Part shown: piece after piece, positions 18,312 to 26,458 of the stretch
Layout of the letters: every line of letters begins with the position of its first letter
How positions within the stretch are numbered: the stretch's first letter is position 1
Assembly (NCBI RefSeq): GCF_002884445.1
Contig: NZ_KZ614144.1
Span: forward strand, 5,355,212-5,419,211
DNA from: Paenibacillus castaneae
Lineage (GTDB): Bacteria; Bacillota; Bacilli; Paenibacillales; Paenibacillaceae
Direction: 5' to 3'
Length of the DNA stretch: 64,000 bases
Notes under the pieces: generated by a model
Seen by the model: only the letters and a program-made list of their open reading frames with translations
What the model was told of the DNA's origin: nothing
Database searches by the model: none
Translations under genes and position numbers: made by a program

Positions 18312-18947
18312 GCACAAGTATCTCGATTTTTAATGCAAGCTTTCGTTTCGGCAGCTTTGAACTAGTCCAATAGCTGCAGTTCACTTGAGCATTATCTTGT
18401 AATTGCCAGAGCTTCAAATTGACCATTCGCGAGAATACCATTTCCAATACTTCCAAACGGTCTGAATTAATAGCACCGGATGTTAGACTATTTTCCAGGT
18501 ACAAAACGCCGTCCCGGTTATCCGGATAACGAATGGGCAAGCACAAAATCGACTTGGATCGTCTCCGTTGGATATATGGATCGGATGCAAATATACTTTT
18601 TCGAGCTTGCCCCAGAACGACGGATTCCCGCGTTCGCATCACGAATTGAACAACCCCAGTAGATAAAGGTCTTGGATATCCATGGGTCTCCCTCGACTCC
18701 GGTTGATTTCTTTCTCAGCCTCTACAACCAATTTCCCCTCTCTCTCCAACAGGATTATTCCCCTTTCGGCATCGGCATTACGGATTACCAGTTCAAGGAA
18801 GTCCCAAAGCAAATCCGACTCTGCACGAGATTTGGGGAGGTACTCCTTTTTTTCACGCATTAAAAACTCAAGCCCAGTAAGGCTTTCGAATTTTGAAATT
18901 CTCTCAACTTTCAAAAAAGTTTTTTGCAAAAAGACTAAACATTTCAA
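18277..18947 (-). pseudogene. Broken gene fragment: GAF-domain region of a large sensor/serine-threonine kinase-like protein
   Basis: Two minus-strand frames encode one GAF domain. The upstream part ends NADAERGIILLEREGKLVVE ... RPMDIQDLYL, and a single frameshift near 18640 continues it as TGVVQFVMRTRESVVLG ... SKSILCLPIRYPDNRDGV LYLENS ... RLEVLEMVFSRMVNLKLWQ. The YLENSLTSG and RLEVL motifs are typical of the GAF module in very large AAA-ATPase/GAF sensor proteins. Neither the kinase/ATPase part nor the C-terminal catalytic part is present, so it is a truncated and frameshifted relic. Its 3' end overlaps the end of the first csrA gene. Confidence 0.7.
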
Positions 18948-18991
18948 ATAAATTGTCGATATATAAATTAATCACATATCCGATTACTCAT

Positions 18992-19064
18992 GGACGAGTA
19001 AATACGCATGTAGTTTCAAGGAGGAACACTTGAAACAGATGCCTATTTATTCGTCCTTTTGTTG
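18992..19064 (+). ncRNA. Long hairpin with GGA in the apical loop upstream of csrA (candidate CsrA-binding RNA element 1)
   Basis: Stem GGACGAGTAAATA / TATTTATTCGTCC (13 pairs, one G-U), then GCAT / ATGC, then GTTTCAAG / CTTGAAAC, closing an 8-base loop GAGGAACA. TTTTGTTGTTT follows, so it could also terminate transcription. GGA in a hairpin loop is the core of a CsrA site. The orientation assumes plus-strand transcription towards csrA. Confidence 0.5.
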
Positions 19065-19079
19065 TTTAAATGTCGTTTT

Positions 19080-19107
19080 TTGACAATTGAATAATTTATT
19101 AAATAAT
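19080..19107 (+). promoter_or_regulatory. SigA-type promoter in front of hairpin 2 / csrA
   Basis: TTGACA, 16-base spacer, AATAAT. The predicted start is about 19114, seven bases before the second GGA-loop hairpin. Confidence 0.65.
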
Positions 19108-19113
19108 TACGAG

Positions 19114-19188
19114 ACTTAGGATGAGCAAATAAGTCGCCGTCATTCTTCAGGAGGAAGAAGGGCAGCGACCTGTTTGCTCATTTTTTTA
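19114..19188 (+). ncRNA. Hairpin with AGGAG loop and U-run: candidate CsrA-binding small RNA or csrA leader attenuator (element 2)
   Basis: Stem ATGAGCAAA / TTTGCTCAT (9 pairs), GTCGC / GCGAC (5), TTCTTC / GAAGAA (6), loop AGGAG, then TTTTTTT. It directly follows a good promoter, so the simplest product is a 74-base terminated RNA; read-through would transcribe csrA, which starts 36 bases after the U-run. The apical GGA resembles a CsrA target. Not a riboswitch class that I recognise. Confidence 0.55.
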
Positions 19189-19223
19189 TGTCAATATAAT
19201 AAGCGGGATAAGGGGATGAGCCA

Positions 19224-19409
19224 ATGCTCGTGTTAGGGAGAAAACCCGGAGAATATGTGCTGATCGACGACAACATTATGGTAAAGGTCATTAAGAGCGA
19301 TGAAGGCCATTTACGCTTGGCAATTGAAGCACCGAAGCATATTGCTATTGTTCGTGGAGAGTTATGGGAAGAAAACAATATAGCTTTAGAAATGGCAAAA
19401 AAGGTCTAA
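19224..19409 (+). CDS. csrA: CsrA-like RNA-binding regulator (second copy, upstream of flagellin)
   Basis: A 61-residue protein, MLVLGRKPGEYVLIDDNIMV ... HLRLAIEAPKHIAIVRGELW plus a tail WEENNIALEMAKKV. The MLVL strand, RK, LRLAIEAPKH and the conserved Arg in IVRGE match CsrA; the family's usual Thr after MLVL is Gly here. The ribosome binding region AAGGGGAT contains GGA, as does GCGGGAT before it, allowing autoregulation. The gene sits 170 bases upstream of the flagellin gene, whose leader carries a GGA-loop hairpin. In Bacillus subtilis CsrA represses flagellin translation and is antagonised by FliW; no fliW is in this window. Confidence 0.92.
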   Translation: MLVLGRKPGEYVLIDDNIMVKVIKSDEGHLRLAIEAPKHIAIVRGELWEENNIALEMAKKV

Positions 19410-19530
19410 ACCTCTGCCACTTAAGGACGAGTGGTGAAATCAAGGAAGATAACAGTTTGACTTACAATTCCTTGTTTTGGATTAGCGCGCAATCCATCAA
19501 TGACTTGTGAGTACAGGGTATGCGCTTCAA

Positions 19531-19554
19531 AGGATGCCAACGGATAGGCATCCT
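19531..19554 (+). promoter_or_regulatory. GGA-loop hairpin in the flagellin mRNA leader (CsrA site)
   Basis: Perfect 8-bp stem AGGATGCC / GGCATCCT with loop AACGGATA, 15 bases upstream of the flagellin ribosome binding site ATGGAGGT, which itself contains GGA. A hairpin GGA site plus a GGA in the Shine-Dalgarno sequence is the arrangement by which CsrA represses hag in Bacillus subtilis. Confidence 0.75.
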
Positions 19555-19582
19555 AAAACACACCACATGGAGGTAATGAGAA

Positions 19583-22303
19583 ATGAGAATTAACCACAAC
19601 ATTGCAGCACAGAACACGCACCGCCAATTAGCAGGTAACACAGGAGCAGCAGGCAAATCTTTAGAGAAATTGTCTTCCGGTCTTCGGATCAACCGTGCGG
19701 GCGATGACGCTGCAGGCCTTGCGATTTCCGAAAAAATGCGCGCACAAATCCGCGGATTGGATCAAGCACAGCGCAACTCCCAAGATGCTATTTCCCTTAT
19801 TCAAACAGCAGAAGGCGCGTTGAACGAGACGCATTCTATCCTGCAACGTATGCGCGAGCTGGCAGCACAATCGGCGAACGGCACGTACTCCGGCGAAGAT
19901 CGTCAGGCGATTCAGGAGGAAATAAATCAATTGACTTCCGAAATCAACCGGATCGGCAACACGACGGAGTTTAACTCCAAGAGCCTGCTGAAAGGCGAAC
20001 TGAACGTACAGAAGGTGTCCACTGCCAGTGTTACAGGCGGAGCAGTCTCCGGCAATATTTCGATTACGGACTTGAATACGAAAGCAACGGCTACAGGTTC
20101 TGCGCTTGGCAAAGTTAGCTTCTCTGCAGTTGGCGGCAGCACGGTAACAGGCAGCGTGGCTTACAATAAGCGGTCTGAAACGAACAGCGGCCCGAATGTT
20201 AATGGTACGTCTGCGACAGCTACGGGTAATGTGAATGTTGCTACCACTTTGGGAGCGGGCTTTAGTGTTATTGACGCTACTAAAACCGGAGCGACAATTA
20301 CCTCGGCTGAGGCATATACCGGACATGCTGCTGCCGGCTCTGGTCCAAACGTAACGGCTGGCAATAACGAGCTGACAATTGATCTGAACGGCACTATTAA
20401 GACAATTTCGCTTTCAGTAGCGGATTACAGCACTACCGGATCAGCAGACGATTTTATTGCAGATCTTCAAACGCAAATTCAGGCTCAAGGCGGCGACTTC
20501 GCGACTGTAACAGTAAAGTTTGACGCAAACAACAAGATTGTGTTCAAAACTGCCGACGCTACTGATACCTTCTCAATCGCAGGTGGCGGCGCGCTGACGC
20601 ACTTGTCCACTACGGGCGACGGTGCTGACCTCGTAACTGGTGCCGACACGGTTAACAACAAACTCACGCTGACCGTAGGCAACGATACGAAAACAATCAG
20701 CTTGGCCGCAGCCGATTACAATATGACTACTATCGCTGGACGCGACAGTTTCTTGCAAGATCTTAACGACAAGCTGGAAACGGCTTTCGGCACAGGCAAC
20801 GCGGTGGCGTCTTTCAACGCCGACAACGCGCTTGTCATTACGAACAGTCTGACTGGCAGCGCGAGCACCATTACTAACATCTCCGGTTCCGCAGCAGCTA
20901 GCCTCGGTCTGGATGCAGGCAAAGCGGATTACGTACAAGGCACGGAGAACAACCAGTTAACGATTACGCTGAACAACGAAACGCGTACGGTCACCCTGGA
21001 TACAAATAATTATAGTGCTGGCGGGGATGATGGTGCAGAAGATTTTGTTGCTGATGTTCAAGCGAAAATCCAGGCGCTGGGCGGCAATTTCGCTAGCGTC
21101 ACGGTTGGCTTCGATAACAACAACAAAATTGTGTTCACAACTGCAGATTCTTCGGATGAGTTCACGATTGATGGCGGCGGCGCAGCAGCGCTTATCGGAA
21201 CATCGTTCACAACAGGCACTGAGGGTTTGGGCAACAACCAACTGTCCGTGACAGTTGGCGGTGCCACGAAAAACATTACATTGGCTGACGGCAACTATGA
21301 TTTTACTGTGGCAGGCGATCGCTCAACATTCCTGACCGATCTTAACAGCAAGCTGGATACGGCTTTCGGCACAGGCAACGCGGTGGCGTCTTTCAACGCT
21401 GACAACGCACTTGTCATTACGAACAGTCTGACTGGCAGCGCGAGCACGATCGGCGCAACTACAGGCAGCGCGGCTTCCGCGCTGGGCCTCGGATCGGCAG
21501 CGCTGCAGCAGGGTCACAATGCCAACAATACCGGCACGCTGACGATTGACGGCATTGACGTCAATATTTCGCTGACCGCAGGCAATTACACAGCTGGCGG
21601 TCTAGCATCCGACCTGCAATCGCAGATCAGAGCGGCTGATCCTGCTCTTGCCAACGCAACGGTAAGTCTGGAAGATGGCAAATTCGTCATCTCCGCTGGA
21701 ACTCAAGGAAGCAAAGGTTCGGTAACGATCGGCGCGGACGAGCTGGCGAAAACATTGAAGCTGACTGCTTCCGAAGGCGCTAAATCGACAGTTGGAGCCG
21801 ACGCTGTAGATCAAGGCCTCAAAATGCAAATCGGTGCAAACAACGGACAAACGTTGACCGTTGACATTGGAGATATGCGTTCCCTGGCACTTGGTATTTC
21901 CGGTAAAGGCGCTGGCGCTGCACAAGGTTCTGTGGCCGGTGCTGCGTTCACGTCCACTCAATCGGTAACGAACGGAACCAACAATACCGGTGCTGAATAC
22001 GGTCTGGATGTGACAACATCGGATAAAGCAACAGCTGCGATCGAAGTACTGGACAACGCGATCAAAACTGTCTCCAACGAGCGTTCCAAGCTGGGTGCGT
22101 TCCAGAACCGTCTGGAGCATACGATCAACAACCTTGGAACTTCCGCAGAGAACCTGACGGCTGCCGAGTCACGTATCCGCGACGTCGATATGGCTAAAGA
22201 AATGATGGAGTTTACAAAAAACAACATCCTTTCCCAAGCTGCGCAAGCGATGCTGGCGCAAGCGAACCAACAGCCGCAAGGCGTTCTACAGTTGCTCCGT
22301 TAA
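19583..22303 (+). CDS. hag: Flagellin with a very large repeat-bearing variable region
   Basis: The flagellar filament subunit. Residues 1-135 (MRINHNIAAQNTHRQLAGNT ... LSSGLRINRAGDDAAGLAIS) and about 790-906 (ENLTAAESRIRDVDMAKEMM ... AMLAQANQQPQGVLQLLR) are the conserved D0/D1 helices. At 906 residues it is about three times the size of Bacillus subtilis Hag (about 300). The centre holds five repeats of about 97 residues, starting near 259, 356, 455, 551 and 648 and each opening with NN-LT-x-x-x (for example NNKLTLTVGNDTKTISL); repeats 1 and 3, and 2 and 4, are the closest pairs. GGAGG lies 9 bases before the ATG. Translation is probably under CsrA control through the leader hairpin. Confidence 0.96.
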   Translation: MRINHNIAAQNTHRQLAGNTGAAGKSLEKLSSGLRINRAGDDAAGLAISEKMRAQIRGLDQAQRNSQDAISLIQTAEGALNETHSILQRMRELAAQSANGTYSGEDRQAIQEEINQLTSEINRIGNTTEFNSKSLLKGELNVQKVSTASVTGGAVSGNISITDLNTKATATGSALGKVSFSAVGGSTVTGSVAYNKRSETNSGPNVNGTSATATGNVNVATTLGAGFSVIDATKTGATITSAEAYTGHAAAGSGPNVTAGNNELTIDLNGTIKTISLSVADYSTTGSADDFIADLQTQIQAQGGDFATVTVKFDANNKIVFKTADATDTFSIAGGGALTHLSTTGDGADLVTGADTVNNKLTLTVGNDTKTISLAAADYNMTTIAGRDSFLQDLNDKLETAFGTGNAVASFNADNALVITNSLTGSASTITNISGSAAASLGLDAGKADYVQGTENNQLTITLNNETRTVTLDTNNYSAGGDDGAEDFVADVQAKIQALGGNFASVTVGFDNNNKIVFTTADSSDEFTIDGGGAAALIGTSFTTGTEGLGNNQLSVTVGGATKNITLADGNYDFTVAGDRSTFLTDLNSKLDTAFGTGNAVASFNADNALVITNSLTGSASTIGATTGSAASALGLGSAALQQGHNANNTGTLTIDGIDVNISLTAGNYTAGGLASDLQSQIRAADPALANATVSLEDGKFVISAGTQGSKGSVTIGADELAKTLKLTASEGAKSTVGADAVDQGLKMQIGANNGQTLTVDIGDMRSLALGISGKGAGAAQGSVAGAAFTSTQSVTNGTNNTGAEYGLDVTTSDKATAAIEVLDNAIKTVSNERSKLGAFQNRLEHTINNLGTSAENLTAAESRIRDVDMAKEMMEFTKNNILSQAAQAMLAQANQQPQGVLQLLR
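20781..20868 (+). repeat. 88-bp near-identical DNA repeat in flagellin gene, copy 1
   Basis: Matches 21360-21447 at 86 of 88 positions, from CGGCTTTCGGCACAGG to GGCAGCGCGAGCAC. It encodes FGTGNAVASFNADNALVITN. The near identity suggests recent duplication or gene conversion. Confidence 0.85.
21360..21447 (+). repeat. 88-bp near-identical DNA repeat in flagellin gene, copy 2
   Basis: Second copy of the segment at 20781-20868, 579 bases downstream and in the same frame; only two silent differences seen. Confidence 0.85.
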
Positions 22304-22315
22304 TATTATCCTTAT

Positions 22316-22352
22316 CAAAGGGGACTCTAGACTCTCTAGGGTCTCCTTTTTC
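22316..22352 (+). terminator. Intrinsic terminator after flagellin
   Basis: An imperfect stem of GGGGACTCTA and TAGGGTCTCC, followed by TTTTTC, starting 13 bases after the stop codon. Confidence 0.8.
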
Positions 22353-22375
22353 ATACTCCGAAATGAGGTCGTGAA

Positions 22376-22744
22376 ATGGAAAAATACATCGATGTCATGG
22401 ACAAGACGCTAAAGCTGTCCGAAACCTGTCTAGAGGCGATTGCGCATATCAAAGCCAAGCTTAACGAAGGACAATTTGAGGAAACGAGCTCGCTCATGAG
22501 CAATGTCGTGGAGGGTTTCTACCATTTGGAGCAAGCGCTGCCCGCACTACTGAAGCGGCTTCCGGCCAACAACATTGAACAGCTTGTTCAACAGCTGCAG
22601 CAATCGCTCGAACGGGTCGTCACTGCCTACGAACAGGAACAGCCAGGACAGGTGCAAGAAAAGCTACAATTCAGTCTGCAACCGGCATTCCTCGTCTTAC
22701 ACCGCGAGCTGGAAGTCGTCCTTCGTCCCTATACATTATCGTAA
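22376..22744 (+). CDS. Small helical protein downstream of flagellin (possible flagellar chaperone)
   Basis: A 122-residue, all-helical, Glu/Gln/Leu-rich protein (MEKYIDVMDKTLKLSETCLE ... QLVQQLQQSLERVVTAYEQE) with heptad-like spacing and no signal or membrane segment. It follows the flagellin terminator by 25 bases and precedes a YjfB-family gene in the same direction. Size and composition resemble FliS/FliT-type export chaperones, but I cannot assign it to either family. An AGGTCG site precedes the ATG. Confidence 0.7.
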   Translation: MEKYIDVMDKTLKLSETCLEAIAHIKAKLNEGQFEETSSLMSNVVEGFYHLEQALPALLKRLPANNIEQLVQQLQQSLERVVTAYEQEQPGQVQEKLQFSLQPAFLVLHRELEVVLRPYTLS

Positions 22745-22790
22745 TTCGTTACACGAAGGTACTAACGGTCGGAAAGGCAGGTGAACTGGT

Positions 22791-22985
22791 ATGGACGTAG
22801 CAGCATTGTCCATCACGTTAAACCAGTCCAGCGTCAAGCAAGCGGCGTCGCTGGCAACGGTGAAAACGGCTATGAATACGGCAACTAATAATGCGGAGGG
22901 CATCGTAGACCTGTTGAAGCAGGCGCAAGCCGTGCAGCAATCAGCACAGCCGCATCTCGGCGGAACCATCTACCTTAAAGTTTGA
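22791..22985 (+). CDS. YjfB family putative motility protein
   Basis: A 64-residue protein, MDVAALSITLNQSSVKQAAS ... PHLGGTIYLKV. The MDxAALS start and the HPHLGG-like end with a terminal K-V are hallmarks of the YjfB family, found near flagellar genes in Bacillales; biochemical function is unknown. It is preceded by AGGTGA and placed 46 bases after the helical flagellar-associated gene, so the two probably form one transcription unit. Confidence 0.85.
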   Translation: MDVAALSITLNQSSVKQAASLATVKTAMNTATNNAEGIVDLLKQAQAVQQSAQPHLGGTIYLKV

Positions 22986-23006
22986 GCAACATACAACGAA
23001 ACAATG

Positions 23007-23046
23007 AACAGCCTCCATCCTTTCGCCGGGATTGGGGCTGTTTTGC
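23007..23046 (+). terminator. Intrinsic terminator after the yjfB-like gene
   Basis: AACAGCC and GGCTGTT form a 7-bp stem, with inner CCATCC / GGGATTGG pairing around TTTCGCC, followed by TTTTG. Confidence 0.65.
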
Positions 23047-23115
23047 GTTGTAAGGGAGGATATTAAAATGAAAGCAAACCACATTCGCTAACATTTCAAA
23101 CTTATCTGTATTTCG

Positions 23116-23823
23116 TTATGTTCGCGCTTGCAACGCACTTCTGGCAACCAGCATATAACCGGCCCCCCGAATCGTAATGATTCTCTCAGGATTGGCAGGG
23201 TCAGCCTCGATTTTTTTGCGTAAATTACTGATGTGTACAGCGACCGTTCTCGTATCCTCCAGACTCTCCATTCCCCAGATGAGCTGAAACAACGCATCGA
23301 CACTGACGACACGATTAACGTTTTGTGCCATATAGGACAGTAGACTGAACTCTTTTTTCGATAAAAAGATGGGTTCACTACCCATGTTGACGGACTGTGC
23401 GTAGAAATCCAGCGTCAAACCCGGTAACTCCAGCAGTTGTTCCCTTCTGCCCGTCGACACTCTGCGAAGGTGAGCCTTAATCTTGGCCATGAGTACTCCC
23501 GGACTGAACGGTTTGGTCACATAATCGTCGCCGCCATAGGATAATGCGCTGATTTTCACCTCGTCTTCCTCACGGCTGCTCAGAAACACGATCGGCGCAT
23601 TCGTGTAGCTACGTGCGTTCCTGCACCAATCTATGCCGTTTTCATTAGCCAGCAGTACATCCAGTACAATCAAATCCGGCTCGAACGATGCAAGCAGCTT
23701 CATGGCTTCTGTCCCGCTATGACTGTAGGAGGATATGAAACCTTCCCTCTCGCAATACACCTGAACAATCTCGCATATATGGGGATCATCATCGACGATC
23801 ATTATTTTGTGCGTGTTCACCAC
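23116..23823 (-). CDS. OmpR/PhoB family response regulator
   Basis: Receiver domain (MIVDDDPHICEIVQVYCERE, phosphoacceptor Asp in LIVLDVLL, conserved Lys in YVTKPFSP) followed by a winged-helix DNA-binding domain (SKKEFSLLSYMAQN ... TRTVAVHISNLRKKI ... IRGAGYM). I favour the GTG at 23823, because GGAAGG lies 7 bases upstream; an ATG at 23841 has no such site. The start overlaps the end of the histidine kinase gene, so the pair is translationally coupled. Target genes are unknown. Confidence 0.93.
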   Translation of the reverse strand: MVNTHKIMIVDDDPHICEIVQVYCEREGFISSYSHSGTEAMKLLASFEPDLIVLDVLLANENGIDWCRNARSYTNAPIVFLSSREEDEVKISALSYGGDDYVTKPFSPGVLMAKIKAHLRRVSTGRREQLLELPGLTLDFYAQSVNMGSEPIFLSKKEFSLLSYMAQNVNRVVSVDALFQLIWGMESLEDTRTVAVHISNLRKKIEADPANPERIITIRGAGYMLVARSALQART

Positions 23824-23827
23824 ACCG

Positions 23828-25975
23828 TCACCTTCCTTCATTTACAATACAAGGCAGCGATACATAGAATATCGACCCCGTCTTGCCGTCGCTCTCCGCT
23901 CGAACCGTCCCTCCATGCGCTTGTACGATTTCCCTGCAAATCGCCAGCCCGAGTCCGCTGCCCTCTACTCCCTTCTCCACGCCCGGTCGATCATACTTGT
24001 AATTACGATTGAAGATTTGCTCGAGCTGATCCGGGGGAATACCTGTGCCAGAATCTTGTACGCTAATTATCGCATAGCGGGTAGGATTCACCTCGTCCAC
24101 AGCTAACGCAATACGCACCAGCCCACCCCTAGAGGTGAACTTCATCGCGTTCGATACTAGATTAAACAACGCTTGCTCTAATCTTTGCGCATCCATCCCG
24201 ACAACAGGCAAGTTCGATCGTTGATCTTCCGCATCTCCGATATCCAGTATGAAATCCAACCCTGCGTCACGCACAACCAGCTCATATTGTTCAAAAAAAC
24301 TACGCAAGAAGTGAATCACATGAACCGGCTCCATTCGGTACGAGACTTGTCCCGTCTCCAAATGCGACAAGAATGACAACTCCTCGATCATGCGGTTAAT
24401 CCTTATCGTGTTATCCCGGATATACTTCAAGTACTGTTCATCGCGCTCCGGCTTGACTCTGTCCTGCACAGCCTCGACATAACCAAGCATGCTGGACAGA
24501 GGCATACGCAGATCATGCGTAATATAGGCAAGGAGCTTCTTCCTCCCTTCCTCGGAGTGAAGCAATCGGTCATACGAAGTGCGGAGATCATCATGAGCTG
24601 CGGATAAGGCCTGTGTGCGTTCCTGCACGGTCTGTTCCAAACTCATATTCATTTCAGTCAGCTTGTTGTTAGCGTCCTGCAGCTCAAGTGCAATTCTCTC
24701 CTCGTTCGAAGCCGCCCTCGTAAATCTCGACGAAAGCAGAATCATCTGTGCGATCGTAAACACCAACAGACCAAGCGGAGATGTATTTCCGATTCGTGAC
24801 CTTTCATTGTAATATAAAAAATCGTTGACGACAGTAGCTAAACCAACCACCGACACCAACAGGAAGATTAGCGCTCCCTCCATACGCCACACAGCCGCTT
24901 TGACCAGCCCAACCATCAGATAAACCATATGCAGAACAACCATCACACCGATCATCAGTAACATTTTGGTATATAGAAGTGCAGGGGTCACCACAACAAC
25001 GATACAGTATGCGCCGGTAACGATCCGCGTGCCAAGATGAAACCAACGCGACACATAATTCGGAAAAATGCTATCAAAGTACATCGTGACGATATAACCA
25101 ATGCTGCAAAGAATCAGGTACTCGATCTTGAACTGCAAGCCCCATGGAAATGCTGGCCACCATTGTGTGAGCAAGAGCTCGCCGACCAGCAAGGATCGGA
25201 TACCGGACAACGCGGTGTACAGACCAAAATACAATGAAGCCCTGTCTTTGCGTCGCAGCACAAACAACAGCAGGTGATACACGCCAATCACCAGCAGGCT
25301 TGCGGTGATGAACATTTCAGCAGCGATTCTCAGATTTGTCCTGATCGTCAACACATCACTACCGCCGAGCTCTATATACTTGGTGATGCCGCCTCGCTTA
25401 TGATGGAAGTTGGCAACTTGCATAACCAGCTCCACCCTGTCATTCTCGGGCTGAAAGAACACCAGCTTCGTTGCCAGACGCGGTGTCACGCTACTCTTGT
25501 CCTGACCAACCACACCAACTTCTGCCAGCAGCTCGCCATTCACCCATAATTTATACGCATGAAAGATGGTAGGCAGCCGCAGAGCAAGCCGCTCATTTCT
25601 ATCCTGCTCGCTAAGCTCAATGACCACCCGAAAGGTTGCAAAGCCTGTACCGTTCAGCAGCTGACCATCTAATTGATAGCCTAACCATGAGCCCGGGATG
25701 CTGATCCAGCGGTCATGATTTCCGTCCCTTGTAGAACGAATCTGTATGTCCTCAGGCGACAGCAGCTCTTGCCAGTAGAACGCCCACTCCCCTTTTAACT
25801 TTACCGGATTCTCACTGACATGAACCTGCGTTAAATCCAGAATGCCTTCTTCACTTTGGAACTTAGGGGAGTCCGGTTCAGAGATGACGGCATAGCTTAC
25901 AATCAAACCAATAACAACGGCAGCAATTATATAAAGCAAGATAGAACGAGAACCGAATCGGAGAATACCCCTCAT
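23828..25975 (-). CDS. Sensor histidine kinase with 7TM-DISM sensory region
   Basis: A 715-residue partner of the downstream OmpR-type regulator. One N-terminal helix (about 10-30), a carbohydrate-binding-like extracellular beta domain (about 35-200, with VHVSENPVKLKGEWAFYWQE and ISIPGSW), then seven transmembrane helices (about 210-410), which together are the 7TMR-DISM architecture. A coiled coil leads to HisKA (ITHDLRMPLSSMLGYVEAV, phosphorylated His about 480) and HATPase (LVSNAMKFTSRGG, DSGTGIPPDQLEQIF, GSGLGLAICREIVQAHGG). The sensory fold suggests a carbohydrate or wall-fragment ligand, but that is inference. Confidence 0.92.
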   Translation of the reverse strand: MRGILRFGSRSILLYIIAAVVIGLIVSYAVISEPDSPKFQSEEGILDLTQVHVSENPVKLKGEWAFYWQELLSPEDIQIRSTRDGNHDRWISIPGSWLGYQLDGQLLNGTGFATFRVVIELSEQDRNERLALRLPTIFHAYKLWVNGELLAEVGVVGQDKSSVTPRLATKLVFFQPENDRVELVMQVANFHHKRGGITKYIELGGSDVLTIRTNLRIAAEMFITASLLVIGVYHLLLFVLRRKDRASLYFGLYTALSGIRSLLVGELLLTQWWPAFPWGLQFKIEYLILCSIGYIVTMYFDSIFPNYVSRWFHLGTRIVTGAYCIVVVVTPALLYTKMLLMIGVMVVLHMVYLMVGLVKAAVWRMEGALIFLLVSVVGLATVVNDFLYYNERSRIGNTSPLGLLVFTIAQMILLSSRFTRAASNEERIALELQDANNKLTEMNMSLEQTVQERTQALSAAHDDLRTSYDRLLHSEEGRKKLLAYITHDLRMPLSSMLGYVEAVQDRVKPERDEQYLKYIRDNTIRINRMIEELSFLSHLETGQVSYRMEPVHVIHFLRSFFEQYELVVRDAGLDFILDIGDAEDQRSNLPVVGMDAQRLEQALFNLVSNAMKFTSRGGLVRIALAVDEVNPTRYAIISVQDSGTGIPPDQLEQIFNRNYKYDRPGVEKGVEGSGLGLAICREIVQAHGGTVRAESDGKTGSIFYVSLPCIVNEGR

Positions 25976-26116
25976 TATGAACCTAACCCCAATCTACAAG
26001 AACGCAATAAGTAAGTTGATTATCTAATACTATCATCATTAAAGGAAAATGTACCCTGCAAAAATCTACGAGGCGTTGAACACAAACATCACGATGAGGT
26101 CCTTTTTTGAACGTAA

Positions 26117-26143
26117 GAAAAACCGGAGGCCATGCCTCCGGTC
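26117..26143 (-). terminator. Second intrinsic terminator downstream of tatC
   Basis: Perfect ACCGGAGGC / GCCTCCGGT stem with a 3-base loop, followed on the minus strand by TTTTTC. Confidence 0.75.
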
Positions 26144-26423
26144 CTTTATTGTGCTAACCCAACAAACTTACTTCATTCATATATTCGGTACTCGTACCCA
26201 TGCACACTCTTGTAATATAGAGGATCCATAATCCCTTGACATTCCTAACACGAGAACCGTGAAGGTACAGACGGATCTCCCCCATCCATTACATCCATAT
26301 CCCGCACAATCTTTAATGGTATTTCCTCTTTTGACTTACAATCTAGAAACACGAAAGTGACTGTTCGACAATGAGGCGGAATACTTTCGTTCCGCCTCGA
26401 AAACATATAAATTCTATAGTGTT

Positions 26424-26457
26424 AAAAAAAGAAGAGGCTGCATGCCCTCTCCTTCTT
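26424..26457 (-). terminator. Intrinsic terminator of tatA-tatC
   Basis: Minus strand AAGAAGGAGAGG pairs with CCTCTTCTTTTT (12 pairs with G-U wobbles) and ends in TTTTTTT; it begins two bases after the tatC stop codon. Confidence 0.8.
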
Positions 26458-26458
26458 A

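Larger units (their letters stand above)
25976..26458. other. Intergenic region with three hairpins between tatC and the kinase gene
   Basis: About 480 bases without a gene. It contains two minus-strand terminator-like hairpins (26117-26143 and 26424-26457, listed separately) and a third perfect 9-bp inverted repeat GAGGCGGAA / TTCCGCCTC at 26373-26398 with no T-run. The kinase promoter should lie near 25980-26040 but I could not pick a clear one. Confidence 0.6.

Noticed and set aside
19114..19188. Known riboswitch upstream of csrA (c-di-GMP, preQ1, SAM, etc.)
   Set aside because: The element is a simple long hairpin without the conserved aptamer cores of those classes that I could recall; a CsrA-type hairpin or terminator explains it better.
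19661..22227. Several minus-strand ORFs up to 221 codons inside the flagellin gene
   Set aside because: They are mirror frames of a GC-rich repetitive coding region; their compositions are atypical (Cys/Arg or Val/Ala-rich) and they have no start signals.
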